Origin: CAJXNP01 sp050305935
GTDB lineage: Bacteria > Bacteroidota > Bacteroidia > Cytophagales > Cyclobacteriaceae
Assembly (NCBI GenBank): GCA_050305935.1
Contig: JBNLGG010000084.1
Span: 1-15,542 of the forward strand
Length of the DNA stretch: 15,542 nt
Direction: 5' to 3'
The notes beneath the pieces were generated by a model, which had not been told where the DNA came from, did not search any database, and worked only from the letters and a program-made list of their open reading frames with translations. A program made the position numbers and the translations under genes. This document shows positions 7,455-14,995 of this stretch, one piece after another (position 1 is the first letter of the stretch; every line of letters starts with the position of its first letter).

Positions 7455-10106
7455 ATGCGATCTGAGGAAGATCTTTTAAGGGCAGAAATCCAAAGGCTGA
7501 AAGAAGAAAACAAATCCCTACGGGAAGATGCAGTTTTCAAGCCAATCTTTAATCATTCACCCTTAGGGGAGTTTAGAAGCAGCCTTGACGGCAAAATATT
7601 AGAGGTCAATCAAACGCTTTGTGATATACTGCACTACGATAATCCGGAAGATCTGATCAGCTCGGTGAAGGATATTTCAAGGGATATTTATGCGAATGAG
7701 TGTGATCGAGATCTTGTGCTAAACAAGTTAAAAAAAGCCGGGGATTATACGCGCTTTGAGTTGGAGTTCAAACGTAAAAATGGAGAGGTGTTTACCGGAA
7801 TGATGTCCATCAAAATGATTAAGGGCAAGGATGGTAACATCAAATACCTTGAAGGTACACTAGAGGATATCTCGCCATACAGGCAGGCAGAATTAGAGCG
7901 GAGGAATTCCGAAAACCTCTACAAAACACTGATCAATACCATGTCGGATACGATCGTGATCAGTGATATTTCCGGAAAGATAGAGTTCGTTTCCGAGTCA
8001 GTGTTAAAACTGACGTCATCCGAGTCCCAATCAGATTTAATAGGATCTAACATTCTGGACTGGCTAGCCCCGAAACACCATCACAAGGCCAAGGAAAACA
8101 TCCACAAAGTCGTGAATAATCTGCCCTACAATTTTGAGGAGTATGAATTGATAAGGAAGGATGGTACTTCGCTTTTTGCTGAGATTCGCACGACGGTTAT
8201 CGCCAATGAAAACGGAAGGCCTTCAAAATTGATCTCAATCATTCAGGATATTTCGGGAAGGAAGGAAACAGAATCCATACTAAGGCAAACCCAGGAGCTG
8301 TATCGTACGATCATTGAGCTTTCTCCCGCCGGATTATTGATCCTCAATGCGGGTGAGGTAGTGTTTTTGAATAAAGCGCTTGCAGAAATATTTGATACTA
8401 GCAATCAATGGGACCTCGTCGGAAAGAACATTCACGATTATATTCATGACCGTTATAAAGAAGCATTTGAAAGGTTTTCGATCAGTTATGCCAAGCTTCC
8501 GCCGGATCAAAAAACCATTCAATTACAAGTAAAAAGTCTAAAGGGAGAAACCAAAGACGTTATGGTTTCCGCCTCTTCCATATTCTATGACGGAGAGGAC
8601 TGCCTGTTCTTGTTTGTCAATGACATCACCAAGAGGGTGAAGATGGAAAAGGAGCTCAACAGGGACAGACATATGATGGAAACTTTTTGGAATCACCTTC
8701 CGGATTCCATCACATTTAAAAACAAGGATGGGCAGTACATCAAGGTAAATGAAACTTTTAAGAAATGGGTTAACATTAAGGACGCGAGCAAGTTACTTCA
8801 TCTGACCGATAGAGATTTGTTTGACAAGTCTTACTTTGAAAAGGCAACGGAAGAGGAGAGAAAAGTGATCGAAAATGGTAAAATAATTGTTAATAAAATC
8901 CAACAGGAAAGCTGGCCCGACAATAAAAACAAGTGGGTGTCGCTGACCAAGATGCCCTTGTATGATCTGGAAAAGAACATTATTGGTGTGTTCTCCTTAA
9001 CCAGGGATATTACGCAGGAGCATAATGCAAAAATAGAGATCAGGGACCGAGAGCGGTGGTTAAGAAGTGTATTTGACCACTCACCCGTAGCTAAAATTAT
9101 CCTTTCTACTTCATTTAAAATCAAGCAGGGAAATCAGTCTTTTGTGGATTTGTTAGGAGAGGGAGTGGAAAAATTTATGGGGAAAAGTATCCTGAAGCTA
9201 TTTGAAAGGCAGGAGGAGCCACTAATCGGGGAAGCGTTAAAGCAAATGCTCACTTCGAACGACACATCGAAATTTCAACTGGAAAGCAGAATAAAAATAG
9301 GCGCCACTGGTACAAAAAACGTAATTGTGCAGGGCGTGTATTTAAACGATCTTGGTACAGGGGAGGGTGAAATATTGATGCACCTGATAGATATTCATAA
9401 GAGAAAGTTAGCAGAGGACCTCCTGATGGTGCGAAATAATGAGTTGAACAATTTTGTATATAAGGTATCGCATGATCTGCGTGCTCCCCTTACATCTATC
9501 AAGGGGATCATTAATTTAATCCGCTTGGAAAAAGACCCGGCGGTTTTCTATCAATACATACAGATGATCAGTGAGCGGATTGAACGGCTGGATCTTTTTA
9601 TTCGTGATGTGTTGAGCCATTCTAAAAACCTGAACGTTGAGTTAAAATTTGAAAAAATAGATTTGCAATCACTCATTGACGAGTGCGTTGGCAACATCGT
9701 TTACCAGGATTCGAAGTTGAATGTGAGCCGGATCATCAACATCAAAGGCAAACCTTTCTATTCTGACTATCATCGTGTCCATGAGATCATGCGAAATCTG
9801 ATATCCAATGCTTTTCAGTACAGCAAGAAAGATGTGGCTGATGCATTTGTAAAAATTGAAATCAAAACCACAAAAAAATACTCCAGGATAATAATCCAGG
9901 ATAACGGTGTGGGCATAAAAAAGAAATTCCAGCCTTACATTTTTAATATGTTTTATCGTGCCAATGAAAAAGTGGAGGGCTCTGGCCTTGGTCTGTACAT
10001 CGTCAAGTTATCTGTCGAAAAGCTTCAGGGTGAAATAAAAATGCAAAGCTCTTTTAACAAGGGAACCACATTTGAAATCATTCTGCCGAATGTGGCTCCC
10101 TGCTAG
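7455..10106 (+). CDS. Soluble multi-PAS sensor histidine kinase
   Basis: An 883-residue sensor kinase with no signal peptide or membrane helix, so it should sense a cytoplasmic or diffusible signal. A short coiled-coil-like N terminus (4-25) leads into about five PAS/PAC units: roughly 28-145, 150-272, 278-395, 402-525 and 530-652. Several end in the PAC-type DI(S/T)xR or DIT motif (TLEDISPYR, IIQDISGRK, FVNDITKR, LTRDITQE, LIDIHKR). The HisKA domain follows with VSHDLRAPLTS (H673 phospho-acceptor), and then HATPase_c with an N box around N785 (RNLISNAFQYS), G1 box DNGVGI (816-821) and G2 box GSGLGLYIV (842-850). No receiver domain is fused and no response regulator gene is adjacent, so it is an orphan kinase. 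The in-frame ATG at 7455 lies just after an out-of-frame ATG at 7450. It converges with the OmpA-family gene with 4 nt between the stops. Confidence 0.92.
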   Translation: MRSEEDLLRAEIQRLKEENKSLREDAVFKPIFNHSPLGEFRSSLDGKILEVNQTLCDILHYDNPEDLISSVKDISRDIYANECDRDLVLNKLKKAGDYTRFELEFKRKNGEVFTGMMSIKMIKGKDGNIKYLEGTLEDISPYRQAELERRNSENLYKTLINTMSDTIVISDISGKIEFVSESVLKLTSSESQSDLIGSNILDWLAPKHHHKAKENIHKVVNNLPYNFEEYELIRKDGTSLFAEIRTTVIANENGRPSKLISIIQDISGRKETESILRQTQELYRTIIELSPAGLLILNAGEVVFLNKALAEIFDTSNQWDLVGKNIHDYIHDRYKEAFERFSISYAKLPPDQKTIQLQVKSLKGETKDVMVSASSIFYDGEDCLFLFVNDITKRVKMEKELNRDRHMMETFWNHLPDSITFKNKDGQYIKVNETFKKWVNIKDASKLLHLTDRDLFDKSYFEKATEEERKVIENGKIIVNKIQQESWPDNKNKWVSLTKMPLYDLEKNIIGVFSLTRDITQEHNAKIEIRDRERWLRSVFDHSPVAKIILSTSFKIKQGNQSFVDLLGEGVEKFMGKSILKLFERQEEPLIGEALKQMLTSNDTSKFQLESRIKIGATGTKNVIVQGVYLNDLGTGEGEILMHLIDIHKRKLAEDLLMVRNNELNNFVYKVSHDLRAPLTSIKGIINLIRLEKDPAVFYQYIQMISERIERLDLFIRDVLSHSKNLNVELKFEKIDLQSLIDECVGNIVYQDSKLNVSRIINIKGKPFYSDYHRVHEIMRNLISNAFQYSKKDVADAFVKIEIKTTKKYSRIIIQDNGVGIKKKFQPYIFNMFYRANEKVEGSGLGLYIVKLSVEKLQGEIKMQSSFNKGTTFEIILPNVAPC

Positions 10107-10110
10107 GCGA

Positions 10111-11448
10111 CTATTTGCCTACGATCCTGAATTCCACCCGCCTGTTTTCCTGTCGCCCTTCGTCGGTTTCATTGGTAGCGACGGGCTCTGATTCACCGTA
10201 TCCCTGGGCGGTAATGCTGCTTTCGGGAACACCATGCGAAAGGAGGTAATCCCTCACAGAATTTGCCCGCTCCTGGGAGAGTTTTTGATTGTATTCATCC
10301 GAACCCACATTATCAGTATGGCCAGCCAATTCGATTTTTAGATTTGGGTATTGCTTAAAGAATGGCAAAATCCGGTTTAGTTCGGCAAATGATTCTTTTT
10401 GCAGAGTGGACTTATTGAAATCAAAAAAGATATTATTTAGCGTAAGCGTTTCGCCTACCTCTACGGGCACCAGAAATAAGTCTCGGGTTACCGTGGAATT
10501 AGGCTCGTACTTGTCAGTGTCAATGTTTCTGTTTTCCGATAAGAAGCCATCTTTTTTAGCATAAAAAGCAAACTTACCACCGGTTGGCAAATAAATTTCG
10601 TAGGAACCGTCATTGGCAGATTTGGTAGTGCCTACGATGGTTCCGTCCTGCATATTCTCAACAACTACATCAGCGGGAAGTGGCACACGGTCGCGTTTGT
10701 TGTAGACTACGCCTTTTAATGTGATCTTCTCACATTGTGTCCTTCCATTATTGTACAGTGCCGAAACTTCCGAATCACTTAGCGCCCTGCCATAAATCCT
10801 CATTTCATCTATATAGCCCTTGTAAGCTCGGTTTTTACGAACCAATTGGCGGCCAATTTTCATCGACAGGTCCGACCGGGTATTGATTCCTCTGCCATTT
10901 TGACGACCTATCTTATCGAGCTTTCCATTGATGTAAATTTTGATTTCACCGTTTCTTTTCCAGGTAGTTACCACGTGGTACCATTTGTCTGGAGCAATGC
11001 TTTCAGAGGAAAAGACACCCTCCTCCATGGTGCCCGGATAACTGAAAGCGGCAATGATTTTGTAGGTCGGGTTGATCCAAAGACCAAACTGGTCCCGGCG
11101 TTCATTAAAGCCCCATTTTGCTACGATGGTGCTTAGCTCATTGTGTACGATTTCGTTTGGTCTTACCCATGCGGCTATTGTAAAGGAAGAGAAATTGTAA
11201 TTGAGTGAACGGTCATTACCGCAGTCGATGTATGCGTCCCCTCCATTAAAAAAATATGCATTGTCCCCGCACCGGGCGCCCGGTTCCAGCGTCGCATTGT
11301 AGACCGTGCCATTGTTGTCTCCCATTGCGTCCGATGCATCCTCCGTGAACGGATAGTAGGAGATTAAGCCATCGCTCATAAATATCTTTTGCCCGTGCAA
11401 CAAGGTCGAAAAAATAAGCAATAAAGCAGTAAGGTAAATTCTGTACAT
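10111..11448 (-). CDS. OmpA-family outer-membrane protein with LamG-like domain
   Basis: A 445-residue exported protein. The frame extends to a TTG at 11469, but the ATG at 11448 puts a signal peptide (MYRIYLTALLLIFSTLLHG, then QK) right at the N terminus, so it is preferred. Domains in order: a LamG/concanavalin-like fold (about 27-236, with FTIAAWVRP, KWYHVVTTWKRNGEIKIYING and GYIDEMRIYGRALS, all typical); a carboxypeptidase-regulatory-like beta-sandwich (about 243-330); and a C-terminal OmpA domain (about 338-445). In the last, the meso-diaminopimelate ligands are predicted as D379 (HTDNVG) and R394 (LSQERA). It is therefore likely anchored to peptidoglycan in the periplasm while the LamG domain binds a glycan or protein. 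The OmpA beta-barrel is absent. It has an 11-nt palindrome just before the start and faces the PAS kinase tail to tail without a terminator between them. The partner of the LamG domain is unknown. Confidence 0.9.
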   Translation of the reverse strand: MYRIYLTALLLIFSTLLHGQKIFMSDGLISYYPFTEDASDAMGDNNGTVYNATLEPGARCGDNAYFFNGGDAYIDCGNDRSLNYNFSSFTIAAWVRPNEIVHNELSTIVAKWGFNERRDQFGLWINPTYKIIAAFSYPGTMEEGVFSSESIAPDKWYHVVTTWKRNGEIKIYINGKLDKIGRQNGRGINTRSDLSMKIGRQLVRKNRAYKGYIDEMRIYGRALSDSEVSALYNNGRTQCEKITLKGVVYNKRDRVPLPADVVVENMQDGTIVGTTKSANDGSYEIYLPTGGKFAFYAKKDGFLSENRNIDTDKYEPNSTVTRDLFLVPVEVGETLTLNNIFFDFNKSTLQKESFAELNRILPFFKQYPNLKIELAGHTDNVGSDEYNQKLSQERANSVRDYLLSHGVPESSITAQGYGESEPVATNETDEGRQENRRVEFRIVGK

Positions 11449-11693
11449 GACCAGTCTGGTTAAATTCAATAATTAATATTAGCAATTAAAACTAAAAAAT
11501 TCATCAGAATCAGCTCAAAGGTATATTGTTTACACTTTTTTTTAAGGCTAAAAAAAGTATCATTCCAAACTATGTAATATATATATCGATTCATTCATCA
11601 TTGGCAATTGTCAGGGTATTTACAAAATGACCTATTTATATATATTTCCCTGCCTTTAATCGTATATAAAAAAGTTACCAAACCCCGATCATT
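11449..11693. other. AT-rich divergent intergenic region, OmpA gene / egtB
   Basis: About 245 nt of very AT-rich DNA separates two divergent genes. It contains the OmpA-side -7 candidate, a palindrome ACCAGTCTGGT (11450-11460), an alternating AT tract around 11577-11586, and another TA-rich stretch around 11633-11646. No small gene is evident. The egtB promoter must lie here but no full consensus pair could be identified. Confidence 0.5.
11516..11523 (-). promoter_or_regulatory. Putative Bacteroidota -7 element for the OmpA-family gene
   Basis: CAAAGGTA on the plus strand reads TACCTTTG on the minus strand, a full match to TAnnTTTG. It is 67 nt before the preferred ATG at 11448, giving a leader of about 60 nt. 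No clear TTTG is found at the -33 position. Confidence 0.4.
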
Positions 11694-12959
11694 TTGATTG
11701 CAAACCAGCCACAGAAGGAAAGACATTCCATAGAATCTCTTCTCCTGAAATTCTCAAACACGCGAAAATTAAGTGAAAAGATATGCCAGCCTTTAAAAAC
11801 CGAAGATTATGTAGTGCAGCCGGTGGTGGTTGTAAGTCCGCCCAAATGGCATCTCGCCCACGCTACGTGGTTTTTTGAGACATTCATTCTTTTGAATACA
11901 AAGGGCTATCGGCCGTTTCATAAAGACTACAACTTCTTTTTCAATAGTTATTACAATACCGTGGGAGACAGGGTCGTACGGGCCGACCGTGGTAATATGT
12001 CAAGACCAACTGTGGACGAAATTTTTGCCTACCGGCAATATGTCGATGAGCATATTGTAGGATACATCGGTTCAATGGACCGAATTTCCGATGAGTTGGC
12101 CTATGTGCTGGAAATTGGTATTAACCATGAACAGCAGCACCAGGAGTTATTGGTCACAGACATAAAATACATTCTTGGTCATAACCCGATGTTCCCCGCC
12201 TATGTGAAAAAAGGGCTACCTGGAATCAGTGATAAACCTGGCGGATTGGATTTTTTAAAAATAGAAGGAGGATTAGTCGAAATAGGCCACAATGGAGAAG
12301 GTTTTTGCTATGACAATGAGATGAGGAGGCACAAATACCATCTGGAAAGTTTTTCCATTGCAAATCGTGTAATTTCCAATGGAGAATACCTGGAATTTAT
12401 CGAGGATGGTGGATATTCTGAGTTTTCATATTGGCTTTCCGATGGGTGGGAATGGGTTAAAACGAATGGTATAAGGGCGCCTTTGTATTGGCATTTTTAT
12501 AAGGGAGAGTGGTATGAATACACTTTATTCGGTTTTGAAAAGTTGGATTTGAGTGCACCTCTGACACATACAAGTTTTTTTGAGGCAGATGCTTTTGCTA
12601 ATTGGAAAGGAATGCGCCTCCTGACGGAATTTGAGTGGGAATATGCGTCGTCCGTTTTGCGGGATAGCGTAAACCCGGTCTTGTTTGATGGAAGCCGTTT
12701 TCATCCGTCCTATCAAAAGAATAGCTTTCAGTTTATTGGAAATGTTTGGGAGTGGACCAGCAGTGCTTATCTGCCTTATCCCGGTTTTAAAAAAGCGGAG
12801 GGAGCGCTGGGTGAGTACAACGGAAAATTTATGGCCAATCAAAAGGTGTTGCGGGGAGGGTCTGTGGCTACGCCGGTAGGCCACATCAGAAATACATATC
12901 GTAATTTTTTTCATCCACACCTGCGGTGGCAATTCACAGGGATACGGCTGGCAAAATGA
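11694..12959 (+). CDS. egtB: Ergothioneine biosynthesis sulfoxide synthase EgtB
   Basis: A 421-residue non-haem iron enzyme that joins trimethylhistidine (hercynine) to a cysteine donor using O2, the central step of ergothioneine synthesis. The N-terminal DinB-like half supplies the iron ligands: H56 in KWHLAHATWFFE and H145/H149 in INHEQQHQE. The C-terminal half is an FGE-sulfatase (C-type lectin-like) domain, with LTEFEWEYAS (310-319), GNVWEWTSSAY (349-359) and RGGSVATPVGHIRNTYRNFF (387-406). FNSYYNTVGDR (83-93) with paired tyrosines Y86/Y87 resembles EgtB enzymes that accept cysteine directly, and no egtC amidohydrolase gene is nearby. No in-frame ATG exists before residue 102, well after the first iron ligand, while a stop codon precedes at 11667. 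The TTG at 11694 is therefore the likely start. The stop overlaps the egtD start. Confidence 0.92.
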   Translation: MIANQPQKERHSIESLLLKFSNTRKLSEKICQPLKTEDYVVQPVVVVSPPKWHLAHATWFFETFILLNTKGYRPFHKDYNFFFNSYYNTVGDRVVRADRGNMSRPTVDEIFAYRQYVDEHIVGYIGSMDRISDELAYVLEIGINHEQQHQELLVTDIKYILGHNPMFPAYVKKGLPGISDKPGGLDFLKIEGGLVEIGHNGEGFCYDNEMRRHKYHLESFSIANRVISNGEYLEFIEDGGYSEFSYWLSDGWEWVKTNGIRAPLYWHFYKGEWYEYTLFGFEKLDLSAPLTHTSFFEADAFANWKGMRLLTEFEWEYASSVLRDSVNPVLFDGSRFHPSYQKNSFQFIGNVWEWTSSAYLPYPGFKKAEGALGEYNGKFMANQKVLRGGSVATPVGHIRNTYRNFFHPHLRWQFTGIRLAK

Positions 12960-13930
12960 ATTCGTTGATGATCAATAGTACACTCAAAACCTTTGCTTCC
13001 GATGTGGCAGAAGGCCTGACGGCATCCCCCAAATTTCTCAATTCACAATATTTTTATGATAAAAATGGGGATGAGATTTTTCAGGAAATCATGAAGTTGC
13101 CGGGGTATTATCTCACGGCATGTGAATATGAAATTCTGGATCATTACAAACAAAAGATATTAGACCTAATTCAGGCAGAGGAAAATCAAATGTTTGACCT
13201 CATAGAATTTGGCGCCGGTGATGGATTTAAAACCAAGGTGTTGCTTCGACATTTTTTGGGCCATGGGGCCAATTTTAAATATATTCCGGTTGACATTTCA
13301 AAAAATGTGCTTATTTCTCTCGAGTCCGAGCTGGAAGGTGAATTCCCATCCCTGACATGCGAACCTTTGGCCGGAGAGTATTTTCAAGCCCTACGCGAAT
13401 TAAATAAACACGACACAAATAAAAAGGTAATCCTTTTTCTGGGATCAAACATTGGCAATTTTTCATCAGCGGATACCCACAATTTTCTTAGGCAATTGTC
13501 AGGCCTGATGACTACCGGCGATAAGGTAATCATCGGTTTCGACCTGAAAAAGGATCCCGTCATTATCCGGCAAGCTTACGACGACCCGCAGGGTGTTACC
13601 AAGGCGTTTAATCTGAATTTGCTTGCGAGGATTAACAGAGAGCTTGGCGCTAATTTTGACCTTACCTCATTTAAACATGTGGCGACCTACAATCCCGAAA
13701 ACGGGGAGGCAAAGAGCTACCTGATGAGTACCAGGAAGCAGTCGGTGGAATTGAAGAAAATTGGGGAACTTGTTCATTTTGATCAATGGGAAACGATTTT
13801 TACAGAGGTCTCTCAAAAATACGATCTAATAAGTATAACTGGATTTGCAGAAAGCAATGGTTTTAGGGTTGTCGAAAACCTCTTTGACTGCAAGCATTTT
13901 TATGTAGATTCCGTTTGGGAAAAAAGGTGA
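12956..13930 (+). CDS. egtD: L-histidine N-alpha-methyltransferase EgtD
   Basis: A 324-residue SAM-dependent enzyme that trimethylates histidine to hercynine, the substrate of EgtB. Family hallmarks are LTASPKFLNSQYFYDKNGDE (21-40), the SAM-binding loop EFGAGDGFKT (84-93), YIPVDIS (109-115), FLGSNIGNFS (161-170, with N165 expected to contact histidine), and YDDPQGVTKAFNLNLL (208-223) with INRELGANFD (226-235). MSTRKQSV and FTEVSQKYD (282-290) complete the histidine pocket region. The length is normal for EgtD. An upstream GTG at 12926 keeps the frame open, but the ATG at 12956 overlaps the egtB stop as ATGA, which is typical of coupled genes and gives the expected N terminus. The two genes suffice for ergothioneine synthesis up to the sulfoxide; a C-S lyase (EgtE-like) is not in the window. 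Confidence 0.93.
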   Translation: MNSLMINSTLKTFASDVAEGLTASPKFLNSQYFYDKNGDEIFQEIMKLPGYYLTACEYEILDHYKQKILDLIQAEENQMFDLIEFGAGDGFKTKVLLRHFLGHGANFKYIPVDISKNVLISLESELEGEFPSLTCEPLAGEYFQALRELNKHDTNKKVILFLGSNIGNFSSADTHNFLRQLSGLMTTGDKVIIGFDLKKDPVIIRQAYDDPQGVTKAFNLNLLARINRELGANFDLTSFKHVATYNPENGEAKSYLMSTRKQSVELKKIGELVHFDQWETIFTEVSQKYDLISITGFAESNGFRVVENLFDCKHFYVDSVWEKR

Positions 13931-13944
13931 GGTTTTTAGGAAAG

Positions 13945-13958
13945 ACTATTCCAATAGT
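13945..13958. repeat. Short palindrome between egtD and tRNA-Leu
   Basis: ACTATT (13945-13950) and AATAGT (13953-13958) are inverted around CC. The loop is too short for a stable hairpin and there is no following T run, so it is a possible protein site or chance; it is not a clear egtBD terminator. Confidence 0.25.
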
Positions 13959-14014
13959 TGGTGAAAAGTACTAATATTGCACTCCGAAATCGAATACTAC
14001 CAAGATATATTCCT

Positions 14015-14098
14015 GCGCACGTGGTGGAATTGGTAGACACGCTACTTTGAGGGGGTAGTGGGCGAAAGCCCGTGGAAGTTCGACTCTTCTCGTGCGCA
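14015..14098 (+). tRNA. tRNA-Leu (anticodon GAG)
   Basis: A complete class II cloverleaf. The 7-bp acceptor stem GCGCACG/CGTGCGC (14015-14021 and 14091-14097) is perfect. The D stem is GTG/CAC (14024-14026, 14038-14040). The anticodon stem CTACT/GGTAG (14042-14046, 14054-14058) holds the loop TTGAGGG with anticodon GAG at 14049-14051, reading CUC/CUU. A long variable arm (GGGC/GCCC around 14060-14071) is typical of leucine. The T arm GGAAG/CTTCT encloses TTCGACT. The discriminator base is A (14098), and the next bases are CAT, so CCA is not encoded and must be added enzymatically. Confidence 0.95.
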
Positions 14099-14102
14099 CA
14101 TC

Positions 14103-14127
14103 AAGCCAGCAGGATGCTGGCTTTTTT
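14103..14127 (+). terminator. Intrinsic terminator after tRNA-Leu
   Basis: A perfect 9-bp stem, AAGCCAGCA (14103-14111) with TGCTGGCTT (14115-14123), has a 3-nt loop GGA. Its last two T begin a six-T run ending at 14127. It starts 4 nt after the mature tRNA end and so ends the tRNA transcript. Confidence 0.9.
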
Positions 14128-14294
14128 ATTTTGTCTTGTAGGTAATTTTTGTTTTCATCTAAACTGAATTTTTGGGTGAATTCCAGCTTAGTTAGCTGCT
14201 GGGCTGCAGAAATCAAGAAAGGTGCCAGAATTCAAAGTGAGGAGGGATTGTAAACCACCTAGAGCTTGTTAGGCTTTATCGAGCGAAGAATTTT
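14128..14294. other. Non-coding stretch after the tRNA terminator
   Basis: About 165 nt with no convincing gene, RNA or terminator. It joins the tRNA-Leu transcription unit to the 3' end of the leftward unknown gene. No second copy of the tRNA 3' end, which would mark an att site, was noticed here. Confidence 0.5.
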
Positions 14295-14867
14295 CTAATT
14301 GTAATGTATTTTTTTAATCAAGTCATATAATTCTTGAAGACCATCCAAAGCGACTAGTATCGTGGGTCTAAGAATGGTAAGGGAAAAGGCTTTTTCCTTT
14401 CCAGCTATAATTGTTTTCCAATTGGCAAATTCGGTGGCAATTTCAACCGCGTTCTTTTTTCCAAATTTTCCAAAATGTACTCCTCCTTCAAAATTTCTAC
14501 AGTGACTTATTAAATCCCTAACTGATATCTTTTTTCCACTTGATACAAAAATGGTTTCCGCTAGGAATTCATCTAGAGACAATAACTCTGGTTCATTTTT
14601 TAACAAACTTGTGCTTGGATGAATTTTTTCGCACAAATAAAATTCAAGATTTACCAATTTTAGTATTAGTTTTTTTCGGTGCCTCCCTACAACTGGAAAT
14701 TTAAACTTAGCTTTAAAATCTTTGTTGACAATATGGACTAATGGATTTTGATCTATCAACAGACCGGATAAAATTGCGCCTGCTCTTAGCATGGAGTATT
14801 CATCTCCAATAATAAGCTTTGCTTTAATTTCATCAATATTTTGAATTAATAATTCATATGCTTCCAT
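14295..14867 (-). CDS. Hypothetical protein, 190 residues
   Basis: I do not recognise a characterised family. The product is a soluble alpha/beta-looking protein without signal peptide or membrane segment. The N-terminal half is helical (MEAYELLIQNIDEIKAKL) followed by MLRAGAILSGLLIDQNPLVHIVNK (26-49). Then come a basic patch GRHRKK (61-66), a hydrophobic central region, and ISVRDLISHCRNFEGGVHFGK (114-134). That last segment recalls a motif of the form VRDLIxxxxNxxGGVH that I have met in uncharacterised bacterial proteins, so it may belong to a widespread orphan family. The gene is AT-rich with codon use unlike the egt operon. It is transcribed away from the membrane protein gene at 14996 and lies just past tRNA-Leu, a common site for acquired DNA. 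The ATG at 14867 is the only sensible start. Confidence 0.7.
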   Translation of the reverse strand: MEAYELLIQNIDEIKAKLIIGDEYSMLRAGAILSGLLIDQNPLVHIVNKDFKAKFKFPVVGRHRKKLILKLVNLEFYLCEKIHPSTSLLKNEPELLSLDEFLAETIFVSSGKKISVRDLISHCRNFEGGVHFGKFGKKNAVEIATEFANWKTIIAGKEKAFSLTILRPTILVALDGLQELYDLIKKIHYN

Positions 14868-14995
14868 TTTGTCTAAATTATAATCAATATCATTTTATAT
14901 CAAAATGTACCCATTTGTCAATTAATTGATTGAAAATGTAAAAACTTTTGATCATTTTGCATCGTTCTCACAGAACTATTGAGCCGATAGACACA
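14868..14995. promoter_or_regulatory. AT-rich divergent promoter region of the two unknown genes
   Basis: 128 nt shared by two divergent genes. It holds a perfect palindrome CAATTAATTG (14919-14928) and a 7-bp inverted repeat, AATCAAT (14882-14888) with ATTGATT (14925-14931). A 7-of-8 match to the Bacteroidota -7 element, AACTTTTG, lies at 14943-14950 for the rightward gene. These could form a shared operator, but AT-rich DNA produces such repeats easily. Confidence 0.3.

Noticed and set aside
12525..12932. Leftward 135-codon frame inside egtB
   Set aside because: It is antisense to the well-supported FGE-sulfatase domain of EgtB and shows no recognisable protein motif.
12926..12955. GTG start for egtD
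   Set aside because: It would add 10 residues not seen in the family and overlap egtB by 34 nt; the ATGA overlap at 12956 is the usual arrangement.
13972..13979. TAATATTG as a -7 promoter element for tRNA-Leu
   Set aside because: It matches 7 of 8 positions and its distance to the tRNA is plausible, but the nearest TTG is only 11 nt upstream, too close for a -33 element.
13971..14216. Leftward 81-codon frame across the tRNA
   Set aside because: It runs antisense through the whole tRNA-Leu and its terminator, so it is a frame made by RNA-coding DNA.
14881..14950. CRISPR-like or iterated repeats between the two unknown genes
   Set aside because: The repeats are short, AT-only and irregular, without the constant repeat and spacer lengths of an array or iterons.
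14948..14995. TTG start adding 16 residues to the membrane protein
   Set aside because: An ATG follows at 14996 and the extra residues lie in what looks like promoter DNA.
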